This document shows positions 23,295-27,107 of a stretch of DNA of 27,107 nt, one piece after another. The DNA comes from JAWVEV01 sp033856535. GTDB lineage: Bacteria > Actinomycetota > Thermoleophilia > Miltoncostaeales > Miltoncostaeaceae. The position numbers were made by a program, and so were the translations under genes. The stretch is from NCBI GenBank assembly GCA_033856535.1, contig JAWVEV010000083.1, forward strand, positions 1 to 27,107, written 5' to 3'. The notes beneath the pieces are model-generated. The model ran no database searches, was not told the origin of the DNA, and was given only the letters and a program-made list of their open reading frames with translations. The number at the start of each line of letters is the position of its first letter. Positions within the stretch are counted from its first letter, which is position 1.

Positions 23295-24461
23295 TCAGGC
23301 CGGGGGGCTGATCCGGTAGATCCGCGCGGCGTCCGAGTCGAGGACCAGCAGGCTCCCGTCCTCGTCCTCGACCACGTCGACCGGGCGGTCGAGCGACACG
23401 AAGTCGGAGGCCTCGGCCGTCCAGGCGCCGTCGGCCTTGGTCGTCACCACCCGAATCATCCGGCGGCCGCCCCAGAGGGTGACGAAGAGGTTGTCGCGGT
23501 ACTCGGCCGGCATCGCCGAGCTGGTGGAGAAGGCGATCCCGGACGGCGCGGCCCGCCGCTCGAGCTCCACCGCGGGGGCTTCGGTGCCCTCGCAGTTGTA
23601 CCCCTTCCCGTTCCCCCAGCAGAAGGGATAGCCGTAGGCGAGGCCCTGCCGCACCCAGTTGACCTCGTCCTGGTTGCCCACCGGCTCGCCGCCGATCGGG
23701 TCCGGACTGTTGTCGTCCGCCCAGAGGCTCCCGTCCTCCGGGTGGAAGGCGAGGTCCCAGGCGTTGCGCAGGCCGTGCGCGTAGACCTCGCACCCGCCGC
23801 CCTCGATGGTGCAGCGCATGATCGTCGCGTTGCGCTGGTCGGGCTCGTCGCAGAGGTTGCAGGTCGCGCCGAGGCCGAAGTAGAGCATCCCGTCCGGGCC
23901 GACCGCCATGCCGTCGTTGGAGTGGATGTCGATGTGCTCGGCGACCGGGAGGCCGCTGATGATCGGCTTGGGAGGCTCGGCGGTGCCGTCGCCGTTCGTG
24001 TCCTGCAGCAGCAGGATCGACCCGCGCACGCCCACGTAGACGCCGTCCGGCCGCAGCAGGAAGCCGCTCACGAGGCTCGGGACGTCGGCGAACTTGGCGA
24101 TCTTGTCCATGACGCCGTCGCCGTCGGGGTCGCTCAGGTGGTAGACGGCCGCCTTGCGGCCTCCCTCCAGCACGCCGAGGTAGCCGCCGCCCTTGCCGTC
24201 GAGCGCGAAGGCGGTCCCGTAGGGGATCTTGTCCGCGGCGATCGTCGCGGTGAAGCCGTCGGGCAGGGACGCGTTGATCTCGCCGAGGTCGCGGGTGCCC
24301 TCGCGGACCTGTCCCGGGCCGTCCTCGCCGGCCGGGGTGGTGCCCGTCGTGGCGGTCGCGCCGGATCCCCCGTCGTCGCGCGAGTCGGCGACCGCCCATC
24401 CGATCGCGGCGCCGACGACCAGGCCGATCACGAGCAGGATCGGGATGAGGGCGCGCTTCAC
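23295..24461 (-). CDS. Membrane-anchored GSDH-like beta-propeller protein (PQQ-dependent sugar dehydrogenase family)
   Basis: 388 aa from GTG 24461. One N-terminal hydrophobic helix (residues ~5-25, LIPILLVIGLVVGAAIGWAV) followed by a Ser/Thr/Gly-rich spacer suggests an anchored, extracytoplasmic protein. The rest is a six-blade-type propeller: LPDGFTATIAADKIPYGTAF, HSNDGMAVGPDGMLYFGLGAT, HGLRNAWDLAFHPEDGSLWADDN, RPVDVVEDEDGSLLVLD. These match glucose/sorbosone dehydrogenases and related PQQ proteins. Extra Cys residues (CNLC, MRC, GGGCEV, FCW, NCEG) could form disulfides. Oxidation of a sugar is known for some family members; the substrate and even cofactor use are not shown here. It could be a structural propeller only. 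Confidence 0.82.
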   Translation of the reverse strand: MKRALIPILLVIGLVVGAAIGWAVADSRDDGGSGATATTGTTPAGEDGPGQVREGTRDLGEINASLPDGFTATIAADKIPYGTAFALDGKGGGYLGVLEGGRKAAVYHLSDPDGDGVMDKIAKFADVPSLVSGFLLRPDGVYVGVRGSILLLQDTNGDGTAEPPKPIISGLPVAEHIDIHSNDGMAVGPDGMLYFGLGATCNLCDEPDQRNATIMRCTIEGGGCEVYAHGLRNAWDLAFHPEDGSLWADDNSPDPIGGEPVGNQDEVNWVRQGLAYGYPFCWGNGKGYNCEGTEAPAVELERRAAPSGIAFSTSSAMPAEYRDNLFVTLWGGRRMIRVVTTKADGAWTAEASDFVSLDRPVDVVEDEDGSLLVLDSDAARIYRISPPA

Positions 24462-24477
24462 CGGGGCGAGTCTAGCG

Positions 24478-24493
24478 CCGGGCGCCGGCCCGG
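24478..24493 (-). terminator. Small hairpin between methyltransferase and propeller genes
   Basis: CCGGGC-GCCG-GCCCGG forms a 6-bp stem in the 34-base gap after the methyltransferase stop. It is a weak terminator candidate; the two genes may still be co-transcribed. Confidence 0.35.
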
Positions 24494-24495
24494 GG

Positions 24496-25419
24496 TCAGG
24501 CCTCCGGGCGCCGCAGGACCACCAGGTCCTGAGCGCCCGCCCAGCGCCGGTGGGCGCCGGACCAGAGGCCGTCGATCGGCGGCCCCGCGAGCTCCAGGCC
24601 GGCGTCCGCCGCCATCCGCTCGATCAGGGAGACCCGGTAGGCGGTCATGCGCTCGGGGTCGTCGGAGAACGCGATCCCGACGCCCTCGTCCCACCCCGGG
24701 TGGACGTGGTCGAAGTCGAAGTCCGGCCGCGCGAACCCCTGCGGCCGCGGCCGGCCCGCCAGGTATCCGTCGAGCAGGAAGAAGCTGAAGAGCGCCCGGC
24801 CGCCGGGGCGCAGCACGCGCGCGGTCTCGGCGACGTAGCGGGCCGTCGTGGCGGGGCCCATGTGGGTGAAGATCGAGGCGGCGAAGACGACGTCGAAGCT
24901 CTCGTCCGGGAACGGGAACTCGTACCGCTCCGGAGTGACCGTCCCGCCGGGGTTGTAGTGCGTGTTGTGGATGTCGGCGTAGTGGAAGCGGAACCTCGGG
25001 TGCGCCGGGGTGAAGCGGCTCTGGAGCGCCTCGATCTTGCCCCGGTTGATGTCGAAGCCGCGATAGGAGCCCTCGCCGAAGAGGACGATCCGCAGGCAGT
25101 AGGCGATTCGCCCCTGGCCGCAGCCGATCTCCAGCACGTCGCTGTCGGCGCCGAGGCCGGCGTGCACGCGCAGCAGCACGGCCCACTCCTCGCCCCAGCG
25201 GAACCACTCCTCGAGGACCTCGATCCCCTCGTCGAGCATCCGCTCGGGCGGGGGGAGCAGGTCCGGCTCGTAGGCGGCGGCATAGCCGCCCCGGACCGCC
25301 TCGGGGCTCCCGCGCCGGCGCTCGCGCGCGGCGCGGACGCGCCCGAGCCGCCGGGCCGCGGCGGCCAGCCCCGACTCGATCCGCGCGATCCCGCCCCCGA
25401 CGACGTCTCGATCGGCCAT
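24496..25419 (-). CDS. Class I SAM-dependent methyltransferase
   Basis: 307 aa from ATG 25419. A helical N-terminal extension of ~85 residues (Arg/Ala-rich, then LDEGIEVLEEWFRWGEEW) precedes the Rossmann core. Motif I is VLEIGCGQGRIAYCL (~95-109), the acidic residue ending strand 2 is in GFDIN, and FDVVFAASIFTHM and LRPGGRALFSFFLL are the later motifs. It probably methylates a small molecule or sugar residue; the substrate cannot be read. Placement next to the polysaccharide locus suggests a glycan-modifying role, but that is context only. Confidence 0.88.
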   Translation of the reverse strand: MADRDVVGGGIARIESGLAAAARRLGRVRAARERRRGSPEAVRGGYAAAYEPDLLPPPERMLDEGIEVLEEWFRWGEEWAVLLRVHAGLGADSDVLEIGCGQGRIAYCLRIVLFGEGSYRGFDINRGKIEALQSRFTPAHPRFRFHYADIHNTHYNPGGTVTPERYEFPFPDESFDVVFAASIFTHMGPATTARYVAETARVLRPGGRALFSFFLLDGYLAGRPRPQGFARPDFDFDHVHPGWDEGVGIAFSDDPERMTAYRVSLIERMAADAGLELAGPPIDGLWSGAHRRWAGAQDLVVLRRPEA

Positions 25420-25484
25420 GCGCGGATCTTCTCAGGTGGCGGGGCGCGACGGCTGGGTGGGCGCGGGGTTCCGCCCGGGGGCGG

Positions 25485-27107
25485 CTACCCCCCGGCGGGA
25501 ACGAAGCCCGGCACGAGCGCCGCGCACGAGGCGGCGTCGTCGACCCTGGCGATCCTGCGGGCCGCGACGTCGATCAGGTACGCCGATCCGTAAGGCGCGG
25601 CCTGGGAGTCGCCGTACTCGGCGTTGTCGTTTCGCATGTCCACCCCGGTCGCGCCACAGGCCATCGTCGTCCCCGGGATCGCCGGGAAGCCGCGGAGCGA
25701 GGGGTCGGTCCACCGCGTCTGGACGGCCCCGACGAGATCCCAGCTCGCGGCGAAGACCGGGACGCCGTCGAAGCTCGTCGGGTGCCCGAAGGTGTAGAGG
25801 ACGGACCCGTGCGGCGGGTCCGGGAGCAGGCTCGCGACCGTGTCGACGACCTGGTCCTGCGCGGCGGCCGCACGGTCCCACACCGCGATGTCGGCGCGGA
25901 CCTCCTGCGCGTAGCCGGCCGCCAGGAGGACGCCCGCGAGGACTGCGACGGACGAGCTCGCGAGGTGCCATCGGGGCCGCCCGCGGAAGGCCACCAGCCC
26001 GGCGACCATGGCGAGCGAGTAGACCAGCATCACGTACCCGATCGCGGCGAGCACGTTGACCCGGTTGAACTGGCCCTCGCGCAGCGGGCTGTAGACCTGG
26101 GGATCGCCCGGGATGAAGGTCAGGTAGCCGGCCGCGACGGCGAGGACGGACGCGGCGGCGGTCAGCAGCCAGCGTCGAAGCGCCGCGCGGGCCGCGTCGG
26201 CGCGGGGAAGGACCCAGCACGTGATCGCGCCGGCGAGCGCCACCGCAGCGAGCGCGCCGCAGACCGGGGCGGTGCGCGCCGCCCCGAACGGCAGCGCGGA
26301 GCGCGCCAGGATGGTCGTCGCCTGCTCGGCGATGGTCCACGCGTGGTGGGCCTGCACGGAGGCCGGCTCGGGCGCGTTCCAGGTGTTCGCCGTCACGAGC
26401 AGGAGCACGGGGGTCAGGACGGCGAGGTCGGCCGCCCAGCGGCTCGCCGCGCGCCGCCAGCCGGCGGCCAGGCGGTACGCCAGGACGGACATGAGCATCG
26501 CACCGGCCGCGACCTCGTAGGTCATGACGCTGAGGAGGTAGAGGACGAGCGCGACGCCGTGGAGGACGAACGAGCGGCGGCCGGTCGCCCGGAGGCCGCG
26601 GATGGCGACGGTCGTGCCGGCGAGGTAGAGCGCGATCGCCGGCAGCGCCGTCGCCGCCGCGGCCCAGAGCCGCGAGGCATCCGAGGCCGGGAAGAGCAGC
26701 AGGAGCCCCGCGATCAGGCCGGCGTGGAGGCGCTCCATGCCGAGCGTGCGCAGCAGCGCGAAGAGCGCGGCCGACATGGCCACGGCCATCGCGAGGGCCC
26801 ACGCGAGGTGCGGGGCCGGGTCGGTGCCGAAGAGCGCATGCGTCGCCGGCAAATAGAGGACCGCGACCGGCCGGAAGGAGATGAACGTGAACGGCGCGAC
26901 GAACCCCACGACGCCGCCCTCCGCGCCGAAGTGGTGGCGGACAGAGTGGTCCCAGTCGTCGTTGTAGAAGCCGCCGTGAGCGACGTGGGTCCCGTAGACC
27001 GCCGTGGCGAGCGCGCCGAGGAGGGCCGCCACGAGGGCGATCTCGCGCGCGCCGGTCCGGCGCGCCTCGAGGAGGGCGGAGGCGATCGCCGGGAACGGAC
27101 CTCGGGC
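25485..27107 (-). CDS. Polytopic membrane protein, possible GT-C glycosyltransferase (5' partial)
   Basis: The frame stays open to the window edge. The GTG at 27032 falls at the start of the first membrane helix, with basic sequence (EARRTGARE) upstream, so the real start is probably outside. About ten to twelve hydrophobic segments are seen. After the first comes the outside loop GGFYNDDWDHSVRHHF, whose acidic Asp cluster resembles the catalytic loop of GT-C enzymes. FRPVAVLYLPATHALFG is typical of large actinobacterial GT-C-like membrane proteins. The C-terminal ~150 residues (VLYTFGHPTSFDGVPVFAASWDL) are probably extracytoplasmic. GT-C enzymes use polyprenyl-phosphate sugars; activity here is inference. 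Confidence 0.75.
   Translation of the reverse strand, partial: ARGPFPAIASALLEARRTGAREIALVAALLGALATAVYGTHVAHGGFYNDDWDHSVRHHFGAEGGVVGFVAPFTFISFRPVAVLYLPATHALFGTDPAPHLAWALAMAVAMSAALFALLRTLGMERLHAGLIAGLLLLFPASDASRLWAAAATALPAIALYLAGTTVAIRGLRATGRRSFVLHGVALVLYLLSVMTYEVAAGAMLMSVLAYRLAAGWRRAASRWAADLAVLTPVLLLVTANTWNAPEPASVQAHHAWTIAEQATTILARSALPFGAARTAPVCGALAAVALAGAITCWVLPRADAARAALRRWLLTAAASVLAVAAGYLTFIPGDPQVYSPLREGQFNRVNVLAAIGYVMLVYSLAMVAGLVAFRGRPRWHLASSSVAVLAGVLLAAGYAQEVRADIAVWDRAAAAQDQVVDTVASLLPDPPHGSVLYTFGHPTSFDGVPVFAASWDLVGAVQTRWTDPSLRGFPAIPGTTMACGATGVDMRNDNAEYGDSQAAPYGSAYLIDVAARRIARVDDAASCAALVPGFVPAGG

Overview
The window is very GC-rich DNA with many GTG starts, ATGA/GTGA stop-start overlaps and GC hairpin terminators without U-tracts. 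This points to a high-GC actinobacterium. The secreted Big_5-type proteins, the methyltransferase-deacetylase fusion and the polysaccharide locus suggest a soil-type lineage such as Thermoleophilia/Solirubrobacterales, but that placement is inference. No rRNA, tRNA, CRISPR, insertion sequence or phage gene was seen.

Layout. (1) 1-1237: 3' end of a SAM-methyltransferase/NodB polysaccharide deacetylase fusion, converging on (2) sucD-sucC (1292-3330, minus), the two succinyl-CoA synthetase subunits. (3) 3619-9959, plus: three secreted paralogues with an N-terminal beta-sandwich-like domain and one Big_5 Ig-like domain. The first two are nearly identical over about 380 residues but carry unrelated C-terminal tails. 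The first ends in a Lys-rich Cys-bounded module. The second and third end in three copies of an unrecognised repeat (core QLxxNQRIxQAAxRR). (4) 9986-12826, minus: a large secreted clan-A-like glycoside hydrolase with two Ig-like domains and a C-terminal carbohydrate-binding-like domain. Its N-terminus carries two copies of the same 57-residue Cys-bounded module found at the tail of the first paralogue, with Lys replaced by Arg. (5) 13316-23270: a surface polysaccharide locus in three transcription units: sugar transferase, O-antigen ligase/polymerase-like protein and GT2 (plus); two GT4-like glycosyltransferases (minus); a tandem-GT2 protein with an ABC-2 exporter permease and Wzt-like ATPase (plus). 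(6) 23295-27107, minus: a membrane-anchored GSDH-like beta-propeller protein, a SAM methyltransferase and a polytopic GT-C-like membrane protein cut by the window edge.

How it may fit together: the glycosyltransferases, lipid-carrier sugar transferase, ligase/polymerase and ABC exporter would build and export a cell-surface glycan. The deacetylase, methyltransferases and glycoside hydrolase could modify or trim it. The modular secreted proteins could be envelope or glycan-associated structural proteins. The most novel material is the pair of small modules (the C-x54-C basic module and the NQRI triple repeat) that have been swapped between secreted proteins in this neighbourhood.
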